Below are positions 51,292 to 61,832 of a stretch of DNA of 64,000 nucleotides, piece after piece. The notes under the pieces were generated by a model. The model ran no database searches. It saw only the letters and a list, made by a program, of their open reading frames with translations, and was not told the origin of the DNA. The position numbers were made by a program, and so were the translations under genes. The stretch is from NCBI GenBank assembly GCA_030674185.1, contig CM060308.1, positions 38,010,238 to 38,074,237 on the forward strand. Direction: 5' to 3'. Position 1 is the first letter of the stretch, and every line of letters starts with the position of its first letter. The stretch is from Monoplex corrugatus (Eukaryota; Mollusca; Gastropoda; Littorinimorpha; Ranellidae).

Positions 51292-52170
51292 TTCACCTTG
51301 GATCTCACCTGTCTCACCTGTCGGCGTCACCGGGAACAGTGTTGGCCGCTGCACATGATGTCCTCACAAGTTGCCTCCAGCACTCTCGATCTTGCTAAGT
51401 CTGACCACCTCCTGGAGTTTCTTGCCACTGATGTTTGTGATGTTTCTAGCAAGTGATGCAGGTGGCCGTCCTCTGTTTCTCTTTCCTTCCACTTTACCTT
51501 GGAGGACAGTGGACATCAAGTCTGTTCTCTCATTACGGATTGCGTGTCCAACATATTTCAGTTTCCTCCGTTGTATGAGTACTAGGAGCTTGCGTGTAGT
51601 ACCCAACTCATTCAGTATGCTTTCATTTGAGCGCCTATCCATCCATTTGACCCTCAGCAGTCTTCGGTAAAACCACAGCTCTGCTGCTTCCACTCGTCTT
51701 TCATCCTCTTTCTTCATTGTCCATGCCTCGCAGCCGTATAACATCACTGGCCAGACAAGACATTTTAAGAGTTTTATCTTAAGGTCTGCTGTTATGCTGT
51801 GGTCTTTCCAAATATTGTTCAATTGAACCATACTGTTCTTGGCCATTCCAATTCTCATCTTTATGTCTTTTGAGCATGTTCCATCGTGTGTCTTGACTGA
51901 ACCTAAATATCTAAAGTCCTTGACATTTTCTAGAGGGACTTGGTTTAGCATGATCTGGTCCTGTCTAGTATTATATTTGCCTGCAACATGCATAACCTTT
52001 GTCTTCTTTGAATTTAAGTCCAGCCCAGCTGCCTTTCCAACCCGGTCTACCCTGTTCAGGATCCTCCTAGAGCCTGTAATGTTGTCTGCCAGTAATCCTG
52101 TGTCATCTGCGTAGCGTAAATTTGACAGGTTTCTACCACCAATATTTACTCCCATGTCTTCACCTTGGAT
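51292..52170 (-). mobile_element. RTE-like LINE fragment with 12-bp target-site duplication
   Basis: Insertion 51,304-52,158 is flanked by ttcaccttggat at 51,292-51,303 and 52,159-52,170; the empty site is intact in U copies 1-3. The minus strand is open for 288 codons overlapping the insert: LRYADDTGLLAD, then VMHVAGKYN, YLGSVKTHDG, LYGCEAWTMKKEDERRVEAA, RRLLRVKW and GKRNRGRPP. This is an RTE-type reverse transcriptase end, 5'-truncated at the palm. The uninterrupted frame suggests recent insertion. It differs from the (GAT)n-tailed family. Confidence 0.85.
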
Positions 52171-52284
52171 AACGAGTAAAAAACAATGGTAATTCCAGTT
52201 TTTATGAAAAGCATATGTTGACAAAGTCAAGAACTACAAAGGCATAGCATTGTTTAACATCTTTATCAGAATGTTACATTGCTG

Positions 52285-52990
52285 TTTGAAATGCTGGATT
52301 TTGTAAGAGTTTAGAAGAAAATTTTATCATATGTAAATTTTTATCTGATTTTGAGACAAAACATTTCAAAGAAGACCAGAGACCACAATTTTCGCTCTAT
52401 AGTACTAAATTGGTTGTGCCAGAAATGAAGGAAACTGTATGTCGCTTTGCTTGATTTTAGAAACAAACAAAAAAAGATTTTGATGTGCTAATATATTAGT
52501 TTGAGATGTATTCCATAAAAAGAAACTTCTTCTTCAAATATACCACATGGCAGATTACTACAATGTGTTAGCAACAAAGGCACCAGAGGAAAAAAAATCA
52601 TTTGTTTATTCCATACAATGTATAGTGCCTTGATGTTTTGTGTAAGAACCAAATTCATGTGTCTAGATTTGTAATGTCCTTTTTACATGTGTTAAGCCCT
52701 ATCTTGTTTGGGGTGTTTACAAACCATTTGGCAATTAATTTGTCAGAGAAAGATCGATATCGTACACAGTTACCACCAGATCTTATGAAATATTTATTTT
52801 GTTCTTTGCTTTAGAATTAACAACACATACAGGTTTTTAAAACAAGTTATTCTACAGCCTTGTAGTGCAAATTTGAAGTTAACAGTTACCACACAGAGAA
52901 AAACCCCAACAACCATGAGATTCAGAAAAGGAATTTTCTCATCACGCAGAGATGATGGTTCTTTGAAGATATAAAAGCAGGATTTATTAA
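52285..52990. other. About 700 bp in U' absent from U
   Basis: Sits where U reads GATTTTGTCACCTTG without a break. Part of it (52,495-52,625) weakly resembles 53,320-53,420 just downstream, so it could be an old local duplication in U' or a deletion in U. No gene seen. Confidence 0.4.
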
Positions 52991-52999
52991 AAAAAACTG

Positions 53000-53670
53000 T
53001 CACCTTGAATTTAGTTTTTCAACTTAGGATAGTCTTAAAATCGGTACCAAGCCTCAAAATTGGTATCAAGCACTCGAGTACAAAAGGAAAAAAATCACTG
53101 ATTGGTCTGGTGAAAAGGAAATCAATTACGAGACCCATTTCGATATATTTGATGGCCAAAACTAACCAGTTTTGTTGCATATATCAAAGGCGAGAGACTA
53201 AACATAAAAAAGCACTTAGAAAACGTTCATTTGTTAGCTTGTAATTTGTCATATGGAGATCAGAGAAAATACGCGTTGTATATAAACACATATTCTAACG
53301 TGATAAGATATTGGTTTAAGATTTGTTACATAAAAAGAGACTTATTCTGCAAGTGTACCAGATGCTTTTGAGGCTTAATCACAATGGAGAAAATTAAGGG
53401 CATCAGACATAAGAGATACAATATGTAAAATTGGGTTTAACATCTGACATGACTATGCCAGCCCGTTCCCCTATATCAGTTCATGGTCAATGTTGAAAAA
53501 CACATTTTTGAACACACACTCTCTTTCAAATAAAAACAGAATTAATTCTTGTTTCATCACTACGTTATATATTTGTTAAAAATATTTGGCTTACATTGAT
53601 AATGTTTCTGGACTAACAACATATTTTTGATAACTTGATTTATTTTATAATTCACACTTCTTCATGAAGT
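53000..53670. other. Intron 1 DNA in U', distal part
   Basis: Homologous to 13,090-13,790; non-coding by comparison of the two paralogues. Confidence 0.5.
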
Positions 53671-53788
53671 GCTATGGCCTAAATAGATAAACCAGCTGAA
53701 GTCTGAAGTCTGAAATCTCTCTCACTCTCTCTCTCTCTTTCTCCCTCTCCCCTCTCTCTCTCTCTCTCTTTTTTTTTTTTTTCATTAC

Positions 53789-54070
53789 CTTAAAAGAATA
53801 TAAAGGGTTGACAGGGGCCAGGCGCCGTTTCACTTCGTCTGCTTGCGTGGTGGTAGTGAAGTCATACAACAAAAATTCTCTTTTGCAAATTGGAAAAGGA
53901 GTCGATGCATGTGCAGTAGCTGGAGAAGATATATGTGCAGTAAAAGGAGGATAATAAGAAGCGAACGTTTGATGACGGTTTCTCTTCCTGTAAGAAAACC
54001 TCCCCAAAGACTCAACAGGGAATATAACACAGAGAGAAATGGCTAACAGAAGAAAGAGAGGACAATGCAT
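53789..54070 (-). CDS. Exon 1 of secreted-protein family, gene 2
   Basis: 94 codons from ATG at 54,068-54,070 to donor AAG/GTAATG, exactly the length of the U copies. Signal peptide MHCPLFLLLAISLCVIFPVE. The mature start is basic (YRKRN), followed by a Ser/Thr/Ala-rich linker and the conserved tail FPICKREFLLYDF through DEVKRRLAPVNPLYSFK. 33 residues differ from U by hand count, spread over the signal peptide, linker and tail, with no indel. The single Cys of the tail is conserved, while Cys32 of U is Arg here. Confidence 0.6.
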
Positions 54071-54135
54071 TTTCTCAGCTTTCTTTCGCGAGAGAACTCG
54101 AAATAATAGTAATGATGTGCCTTCCAGCAAGTGAA

Positions 54136-54180
54136 GTGACGAATGAATGACGTGTCTGCCTTTATGTATTATAGATTTAG
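54136..54180 (-). promoter_or_regulatory. Putative core promoter, gene 2
   Basis: Minus strand: CTATAATACATAAAGG (TATA-like, within 54,159-54,175), then the ACGTCATTCATTCGTCAC motif at 54,136-54,153, identical to the U copies. The leader between motif and ATG differs by indels, so the conserved motif stands out. Confidence 0.4.
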
Positions 54181-54494
54181 TTTGTTTTTGCCTCGTCACT
54201 GTCTCTTCAAAATCATCTTAGCTTCACATTACCTTCCCTCAACCACCCCTGCCTTTTCCATCTGCCTCCTGACATGTCATAATATACTTGGGTCATTGGC
54301 CCTGCAGAATTTAACGAATTTAACAACAACCATAAATTATGATGTGCATGCATTTGATGAACTGCATATTACTGAGTCCCTGGTGTATAGGTCTTATGCA
54401 AATCCTCGTGAGTTTGTTTGTGCTAATAATAACTATCCACAAGAGAATGAGCCATGAATCAGATGGCTGATTTTTGTGTAAACATGTACATATT

Positions 54495-54765
54495 GAACCT
54501 GGTTGGCACAGAGGCAGAGCACTTGTCTTCCAATCTATCTGCAGGATTTTGTATGTGTACGAATCTCATCCATAAAAACATCATGTATATGTGACCCCCA
54601 GTCTACACAGCTGTGAATGGGTACCTGTATTTCTTCAAAGTTAGGGAAGAAAACAGAGCGAGGGAGACGAGATGGGCATTGTCCTCATAATGCTGACCCC
54701 CAGAAAAGTTGAAATCTCTACCACATTACTCCCCTACGACCTCAAGGTCAGGGGTCAACCAAACT
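54495..54765 (+). mobile_element. SINE-4 in U'
   Basis: Head GGTTGGCACAGAGGCAGAGC with a B-box-like GTACGAATCTCATCC; body TGTGACCCCCAGTCTACAC and AGCTGTGAATGGGTACCTG. Confidence 0.6.
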
Positions 54766-55224
54766 ACGTACTTATTTATGGCTGAATGTGAACATGGTTA
54801 TTGGTTTGTGATTTTCACTGAAACTTATAAACTTTCTGATAAAATTTGGTTCTGTCCATGAAATTCAAACATCCAACAGCTTTTAGGATGGAAACATTTC
54901 AATGCAACTTTTTTCAAATTTTGAGGTGAACGTTGAACTGTTTTAATCTTATATTCTTACTATGGTCAAATGTGAGGTTCCTAACTTTACAGAAATATGT
55001 TTCTTGCAGTGCCTGTTCAATTTTATAATGGTCTACAAACACAGCCTTTTCGTTGGAAATTGGCAACAGACAAAAACACATCTGGATCTGACTTCAGATT
55101 CATTTTGTGTTGTATGGTCCCAGTGTTTTGTTCTTATGAAGTGGTTGACATAATGGAGTCAATGTACGATCATAACAATGATGCCTTGAGCAAACTAAAA
55201 GGAAACTGCGCATAATAATCAAAA

Positions 55225-55590
55225 TGACAGATGTGGGAGTCATGTGGGTAAATGTCAGACTTCCAGTTGGAAGGTCTGGGGTTCAATCCTGCCTGGGTAT
55301 CTCCTGCCTGGTGGGTAACGTGTAAAAGATTGTTTTCCGATTTTGCAGGTCAACATGTGTGCAGACCTATTAGTACTAAATCCTATTTGTGTGTATGCAT
55401 TTGCACGCAGATCATCAACTCTGGACGTCAAAGATCAAGTAAGTCATATCAGTGTCAAGTGGTTTATGGAAACATCAGAACACTCAGCATGCATACACAC
55501 CGAAAACAGAGTATGTAAACGATGTTGCAACATACTACCTGCACAGTGTGGGCAATACAATATGCATGCACGCATCCGAGAAAAATCAGT
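55225..55590 (+). mobile_element. SINE-3 in U'
   Basis: Full copy: GGGGTTCAATCCTGCCTGG, GTCAACATGTGTGCAGACCT, CAGCATGCATAC. It is followed directly by the duplicated exon-1 piece. Confidence 0.6.
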
Positions 55591-55594
55591 TGTA

Positions 55595-55649
55595 TGGCCT
55601 AAATAAATATACCAGCTGAAGTCTGAAGTCTGAAGTCTGAAGTCTGAAA

Positions 55650-55695
<46 letters not shown>

Positions 55696-56105
55696 GCTCT
55701 CTCTCTCTCGCTCTCTGTCTCTCTCAAATTACTTGAAAAGAATATAAAGGGTTCACAGGGACCAGGCGCCGTTTCACTTCGTCTGTTGGCGTGCTGGTAG
55801 TGAAGTCAAACAACAAAAATTCTCGTTTGCAAATTGGAAAAGGAGTCGGTGCAGGTGTAGTAGTTGGAGGAGACGTAAGGGCAGACCTATTAGTACTAAA
55901 TTCTATTTGTGTGTATGCATATGCACGCAGATCATCAGCTCTGGACGCCAAAGATCAATTAATTCGTATTAGCGTCAAGTGGCTTATGGAAACATGGAAA
56001 CACTCAGCATCCATACACACTGAAAACAGAGTATGCTGACTACGTAGCAATATACTGCCTGCACAGTGTGGGCAACATGATATGCATGCACGTATCTGAG
56101 AAAAT
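55595..56105. repeat. Local duplication: exon 1 3' half plus SINE-3 3' half
   Basis: From 55,595 the sequence restarts at the DNA just downstream of exon 1 (compare 53,675), with AAGTCTG repeated about five times and a CT tract (55,650-55,725). It runs through the exon 1 3' half, then jumps at about 55,876 to the middle of SINE-3. This is a tandem copy of the exon 1-to-SINE-3 interval with about 1.4 kb deleted. Confidence 0.7.
55733..55875 (-). pseudogene. Partial exon 1, third version
   Basis: About 47 codons of the exon 1 tail, open: SPPTTTPAPTPFPICKREF, then DFTTSTPTDEVKRRL and VPVNPLYSFQ, ending at CAA/GTAATT. No signal peptide, ATG or promoter remains. It differs from both U and gene 2 versions and combines residues of each (TPAPTPFP as U; ICKREFLL and PVNPLYSF as gene 2). 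Confidence 0.6.
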
Positions 56106-56109
56106 TCAG

Positions 56110-57145
56110 AAAGCTGAATAACTATTCAAACGAGCCTGTCTGTGATTAGGCTGACAACACATGACGTTATATTTAGGTACATGTAGACGTGATAGCGAGG
56201 TTATTCGATGTCACAAAGAATCAGAACACGCTAGAAATATGGACAAAACACATTCAGAATGAGTTTTCTATGTCAGTTTCAGTTTCTCAAGATGGCGTCT
56301 CTGGGCTCGGAATAAATTTCATTTGCACTGACGCTACAGTAATATTGTGCATAACATTACTTTTGCCATGTGATGGAGAAGATCCAAAATGATCATGGAA
56401 TAAGTTGTACATCTGCTAGGCCAGATGCTCTAGGAAGTTCTTACATAGTCTATGGGTTCCATGTCTGCCTTTGTATAAGTCTCTCATCGATACAGCGTAC
56501 GCTATAATGTAAAAAGATGTATCTCTTAATCTACGTCGAAGTAAAAAACAACAACAATTAAATACATACATGATGTAATCTGTGGCACGCCCCTCAGTAT
56601 CAGTGGATGGTACCAAGCCTTTCACAATCTCATCATAGAAACCCACTTACTGTCAACCCAACACATCTCTTTTCAGTTCTAATTGCTTGAGAATAGAGAT
56701 TTATATATTACCAATACCATACTGCACACAATGCCTTAGCATGCCTACAGGGTAGCAGAAATGGTTCTCTATTCCTGTCGGTTTTGGGTCAGCCCCTGTA
56801 TGTTTCAAGGTCTTGAAGTCTCGTTCTACTGTTCTTCATCATGTGTTCTTGGATCTTGCTTTCTTATGGCTTTCTTCTGGTGTCCCACCAAAGGCAGCCC
56901 AGGTGAATTATCTTTCTCTCTTCATTTTTGAGTATCTAATCCACCTCTATCGTCCTTTCATGGTGATAGTGTCCATACTCTGTTGATTTCATTGGGCAAG
57001 TAGTTGTCACTTGGAAATGAGGTTTCTTGTGTGGACTGTTGACAACTTTGCTAAATCCCTCGAAAAAAAAGGACACTCGCTGATATCAAGCTCATTTGTT
57101 GTTGGTTTTGCTTTAGGTTTCTGGACGAGACCAAATGGACATAGA
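56110..57145. other. 5' flank of gene 2, no gene seen
   Basis: Homologous in part to 15,700-16,110. Minus-strand frame 56,416-56,646 has no paralogue in U and no splice context. Confidence 0.45.
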
Positions 57146-57149
57146 AATA

Positions 57150-57420
57150 GAGCGTTAGATTTTTAATCTGTCAGATTGAGGTCGAATTTGACTGTTGGAT
57201 AAAATTTGGTGCGTATGTCAATTCAGTCCACGGAACTGTGAATGAGTACCTGTCTACTTTCAGAGCTGATGAAAGAAAAGCAGCAAAAGAGAGGAGATAA
57301 AATAGGGAGGGAAAGTAGACGTGTGCCCCCTAAAACGATGACCTCAAGAAAGGTTGAGGTCTCAAGCATTTCACTTCCTTATGACCTCATGGATATGGAA
57401 CAGCATTTACCTTTGCATCC
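57150..57420 (+). mobile_element. SINE-5 in U'
   Basis: Same blocks as in U: GTGAATGAGTACCTGTCTAC and TGACCTCAAGAAAGGTTGAG. The uninterrupted paralogous LINE target site (CATAACTATGGGG) follows at about 57,446. Confidence 0.5.
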
Positions 57421-57454
57421 CATCTTGACCAATTTCAATAATCATCATAACTAT

Positions 57455-58625
57455 GGGGCCTTTGTTTTGTTTGTATTGTGTGTGTGATTGTTATTTTTGG
57501 TTTGCTTGTTTTTTTTTATTTGTTTTTTTTTTTTTTTGGTTTTTTTGTTATGTCCCAACTACGGTACTTCACCTATTGCATCGATTCTATAACACTTCTT
57601 CTGATTCCTCAAAACATTGCCATCTGCGAATTCAGTCAGTCGAGGTCCTAGTGTTAGAAAGCCCATGTGAGCTAACGATGTCAAACTGCTGTGGGGCCAC
57701 CCACTAGGTACTGGGTCAATAAGACAGAGCCTGTTAATGATCCAACCTGCTAAACCACTCACTAACAACAGACATCGCTCACTTATGGACACAGATTATG
57801 TGGGAAATCCTGGTAATGAGACAACCAACACGATCTAAAAGGACGACAGACCCCATGAACCACTGACACCCAAGGCGTTAACTTGAATTTACTTCGTGCA
57901 CGAAAGCAGTAGTGGAAAACCAAAACTTAGATCACAATAAGATCAGGACATGAAGGGCCATAAAATCGGAGACGGTTTTCACGATGACTAATGATTTCAT
58001 GATAATGGAGATAATGGTCATGATACTAAGGAGTTCCATATCTCTTTCAACTGCATGGCAGGTTTAATCTGCATGCTTACTGTCATTAAAACTCTTGGCC
58101 TCAAGCCCCGACGGAAACTACAATGTAAAGTAAATGTGAGTATAATGTAACTGCCCCAAAAGATAGAAAGCAATATTGTCTCCCTTACAAAAGTAAACAG
58201 AAATAATAACGAGGAAACAAAATAGACCTTCTCTCGCCAGAATATGCTGTCTGGTCTAAAATGCAAAACAAAGCAAAACAGAAATCCAGAAGGAAGAGGA
58301 ATAAAAATGAATAAATAACAAAGGAAAGGAAAAAGAAAAAAAAAAGATAAAAAAAGAAAAACTGCTGATGGCTGGGCACAAGTTCAAAAGACCCTGCCAT
58401 GTCAATGCATAGGTCCTTCAATGGGGAAGCCCTTATCATTCCAAAGCAGGTGATGCGTTTCGTTCTTTGTTAAACTCGTCAGACCTACTGACCAGGATGG
58501 CAAGAGGAGAGGAGATTGAACTCTTATGTAAGGTAGTCAATCAACCTTAAAGTAGCAGAACTCCAGAAAGTTTGGAGACATCTCCAAAACAAGCAAGAGA
58601 GCAACAAAGCAAATTAAAAGAAAGA
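57455..58625. repeat. Segment C2
   Basis: Paralogue of C1. It contains poly-T (57,500-57,545) and the minus-strand PHSSLTSLAHMG frame at 57,559-57,700. It joins segment A3 directly at about 58,628, without the 300-500 bp seen at the C1/A2 junction. Confidence 0.6.
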
Positions 58626-59659
58626 ATTTGTAAGCTCGAAGAGCTGGTCGGTTGATTGGCATCATGATCAGGTGGCCAGTCCACTTGATTCATTGTTGTA
58701 TGATGCAATAGTTAAGAGATTTTGTTTCAACTGTCTCTTGGATGTCTTCGTTTCTAATCATGTCTTGCTTTGTTTTTGGTCCAACCTCCTGCTTTACTGA
58801 TACATGTAATCTCAAAGGGTGTGATCTTTCTCTCAATTGTTTTGTTTAAATTCTTGATCTTGGAGAGGTACATCAGTGTAGTTCTTCTCTGAAGACCTGA
58901 TGTCCAGCTCTTCCTCCATTGTTTCCACAGTTGTTGACTTGTTCGTATGTTTATTTTTCAGCTTTGCTTTATGGTAGCTCATGATCGTTTTGGTCATCAG
59001 CGAATATTAATTCATTGAGAGCTTCTGGATCATAGTTTGCACTTTGAGTAAACGTTTGTTCATAAAGTCAAAGAATAAAAGTGTAGTGACAGAAAAAATT
59101 CTTTGTTGGATCCCAGTTGTTACAAAACATAGTTTAAAAGTCCACTTGGGGTCCCTGCTATTAAAATATGTACACTAATGTAATCACAACTCTTTACTTA
59201 TGCGCATGTTTTATGGAACGTCAGTGGCCAACACCCATTATGGTAGAATTTTGACCTGTCTTAGAATAACCTGTGTACGACCAAGGTTGAGACACACAGC
59301 TGTGTGCTAGCTGGTTGTTCTCTTCACACATTTAAAAGTTGTTATTCATAGTTCAATCATAACCCACAAAAGACAGAAACAGATCTGTAGCTAGCCAGTT
59401 TGATGCACCAGTACATGCAGTAATGATGGCAGTGTCAAATTTGTAAAGACCCTGTTACTGGTACCCATCTCCAGTACCAAGATTTTGCTGGTTGATGGGG
59501 ATTCATGCAGGCACAAAAAACATGCCAGATAATTACCAGCAGCTTTGGCTGGACCACGTACAGATTTGTTCAACTGCGACGATTCCTTTCTGAAGAAACC
59601 CCAAACTCCAAACTCACGCATTCATGCATCCACAACCACTATGAAAAATTACGAAAAAC

Positions 59660-59952
59660 AACACTTGTAAGCAAGCTTTATTCAAGAAGTCACACTGTGC
59701 TGTGAATATATATTGAAACTTTACTAATTACTTGTAGTTATCTGGTGACTGTTCACATGCAGGTTTAGATCACTGGCTCTCATGTGCTTCCTGGCATAAG
59801 GACTTGGATTGAATAGATTTGGGGTTGGTGCTATGTTGAGGAGCCGGAATGAGCGGCATGGAATCCATGCCAGTGGAGGGATGGGGACAGGAGATAGAAC
59901 AGCAAAAAGAAAAAAAATGGATGGTTTCATCAGTCACCGAAATCTAAAGATT
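59660..59952 (-). pseudogene. Terminal exon and poly(A) signal, gene 3 remnant (A3)
   Basis: Acceptor tcttttatttag, AATCTTTAG with stop at 59,944-59,946, AATAAA at 59,677-59,682. Only this exon, the penultimate exon and the candidate block survive of a third gene copy; everything upstream is replaced by LINE sequence. Confidence 0.4.
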
Positions 59953-60025
59953 CTAAATAAAAGAATCACGCAGACGGTAAAATTTCTCTTCAAGGTGGCT
60001 GGACTCACAGCTTCATGATTCTTAC

Positions 60026-60107
60026 AGGTTTGATTGAAACACCTCCAGGACCTCCCAGTGGATCCAGGTTGGCGAAGATGTCTTCTGCAGTCTGGCAGTC
60101 AGTGCGG
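60026..60107 (-). CDS. Penultimate exon, gene 3 remnant (A3)
   Basis: 82 nt, acceptor tttcatttggag, donor CCT/GTAAGA. Reads RTDCQTAEDIFANLDPLG, ending GGVSIKP. Intact frame, but no 5' gene portion is present in this window. Confidence 0.4.
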
Positions 60108-60239
60108 CTCCAAATGAAAAGGAACTGAACAAAATTAAAAACGAAGAAGATTTTCTTAATCAAACACCCAACCATGCATCCATCCATCCATCCAACCAAT
60201 CAACCAACCAACCAACCAAACAACCAACCAACCGACAAA

Positions 60240-60400
60240 ACATAGGCTGAAGTCTGAAGTACCAGGCCTGTACACACCTTCTAACAAAATTTGGTACCAT
60301 GCAGCATAATGCGAAATGTCTATATGGTCATCTAAATTAGACAAGAATGGCGTTGCCCACTTAAGCCCCCTTAAGATGGTGCAGCACTGGGTCATACGTC
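60240..60400 (-). other. Candidate coding block, A3
   Basis: Minus strand GLKWATPFLSNLDDHIDI, then YAAWYQILLEGVYRPG. Compare 43,834-43,990. The part upstream of GLKW has a different frame here, so any splice junction would lie near that point. Confidence 0.3.
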
Positions 60401-60862
60401 TCAGCAGATCCACTCTCAGCTACTCGAGGTCCCTTCCATCCATGCTGTCACGCCTGGGAACGCCTGAGAAAAACTGCTGTTGTCTGACCACCAAGCTCCA
60501 TGGCATCAAGAAGGACCAAAAACAAAACAAACAAACAAAAAAAAACAACAAACAAACAAATAGTCGCATCCATGACCAGATATTGCCCCACTACAGAGAT
60601 GGAGAAGGACGGAAGAAAGCTTTAAACAACGTCATTTCAGGGAACTAGTAATCTTATTAAGTGAAATGTTTATGTTGTTGTTGTTTTTGTCGTAGTTGTT
60701 TTCTTCTTTTTTCTATTTTATCAGACTCGTTATTGTTATCATCCTCTTTTTCTTGTGCAGCTGCTCGTTGTTCTTTTTTTTTCTATTTTCACATGTCTGA
60801 TTTCATATTTGCATGGTACCAAGATTTTGTTAGAAGGTGTCTGCAGGCCTGGTACACTTCCC
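60255..60862. repeat. About 48-bp inverted repeat at the A3/LINE boundary
   Basis: 60,814-60,862 (GCATGGTACCAAGATTTTG through GGCCTGGTAC) is the near-exact reverse complement of 60,256-60,303. The second arm sits just before the Rex1-like LINE. It shows that a piece of segment A is present in opposite orientation there. Confidence 0.75.
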
Positions 60863-60864
60863 AT

Positions 60865-61832
60865 GTGGTGGCGCTGGCTTATGGCGACAGGGATATACAC
60901 TGTGCTGTTGTGTGCTTGTTTGACAGTGGAAAGATATGAAAGTGTGTACAAATACTCCCGTGAGGAACTTCGTTTACTTCGTAACTCCTTTAATCGTGAG
61001 CACAAGCCTGTTTTTATGTATTCTTCAACTGATTTTAGTCTGGACAGTTCACTCATAGCTACTCACTCGCCATGTCACACACACCAAAACACACCTTGTC
61101 GGCCAGCACGAAAGAGGGGTGGGCGCAATGGTGCCTTGACACGTTATCGCCGTTGCGACGTTTCCCGTCCCCCTCTCCCAGCAGTGCTGCTTTCAAATGT
61201 ACGCAGTCTACAGAACGAAACTGACGAACTTTCAGTACTCATTCACGCCAGAAGGGACTATAGAGACTGTTTGCTGCTTTGTTTTATGGAAACATGGCTT
61301 CACGACAAATCCTTGACAATTTAGTCCAAGTCAATGGTTTTAGTCTTTTCACGGCTGATCAGATTCCAGAAGTAAGTGGAAAATCAGCACGGGGTGGTGG
61401 TTTATGATAAACAGAAGATGGTCTACTGATGTGGAAATTCTTTCTAAATCCTGTTCGCCTGATCTTGAAACACTGTTTATTAGATGTCGTCCAGTTTATT
61501 CTCCACGTGAATTTGTTAGTGTCGTGCTCGCTGCTGCCTACATTCCACCACAGGCCAATGCCAAGACAGCCATCAGTCAGCTTGCTGATAAAGTAACAGC
61601 AGTTGAAAACTCCAGCCCTGCTCTCTGGTGCTGGTACTCGGTGATTTTAATCACACAAAGATGAACTCTTATCTGCCGAAATTTAAACAGCAGGTTACGT
61701 GCGCTACGCGTAAGGACAAGACCCTGGATCACTGTTATTGTACAATACCAGGCGCCTCTCGCTCCGTAGCACGCTCACCACTCGGCACATCGGACCACGC
61801 CACCGCCCTTCATTTGCCCACGTACAAACAAA
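60865..61832 (+). mobile_element. Rex1-like LINE, endonuclease part
   Basis: LLSNVRSLQNETDEL, CFMETWLHD, a frameshift, then AYIPPQANAKTA, LVLGDFNHTKM, KDKTLDHCY and LGTSDHAT. The endonuclease signature residues (ETWL, GDFN, SDH) are present, but the frame is broken near 61,320, 61,410 and 61,630. This resembles the Rex1/Babar or CR1-type group as I remember it. Interrupted at 61,832 by the RTE; continues at 63,572. Confidence 0.7.

Larger units (their letters stand above)
46026..57455. repeat. Unit U', diverged paralogue of the 10-kb unit
   Basis: Collinear with 7,717-16,450 but 11.4 kb long, owing to an RTE insertion (51,304-52,158), about 700 extra bp at 52,285-52,990, an expanded GTTCAGCTCA array and a local duplication at 55,595-56,105. 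It lacks the L2/CR1-like LINE and the intronic (CA)n tract. Confidence 0.85.
58628..60760. repeat. Segment A3
   Basis: Third copy of A, closer to A2 than to A1 over 58,860-60,700. It starts inside A (matching position 315) and ends where an inverted fragment and a LINE begin. 58,628-59,640 holds no supported gene. Confidence 0.75.

Noticed and set aside
42981..59621. Conserved minus-strand frames at 42,981-43,211 and 59,391-59,621 as an exon
   Set aside because: Downstream of the poly(A) signal on the gene strand, not open in A1, and no splice sites or start context.
43297..59930. 68-codon signal-peptide-like frame (MKPSIFF...) in A2 and A3 as a separate small secreted peptide
   Set aside because: Broken in A1 and placed between the phase-matched stop and the AATAAA, so more likely 3' UTR; kept as an alternative in the terminal-exon entries.
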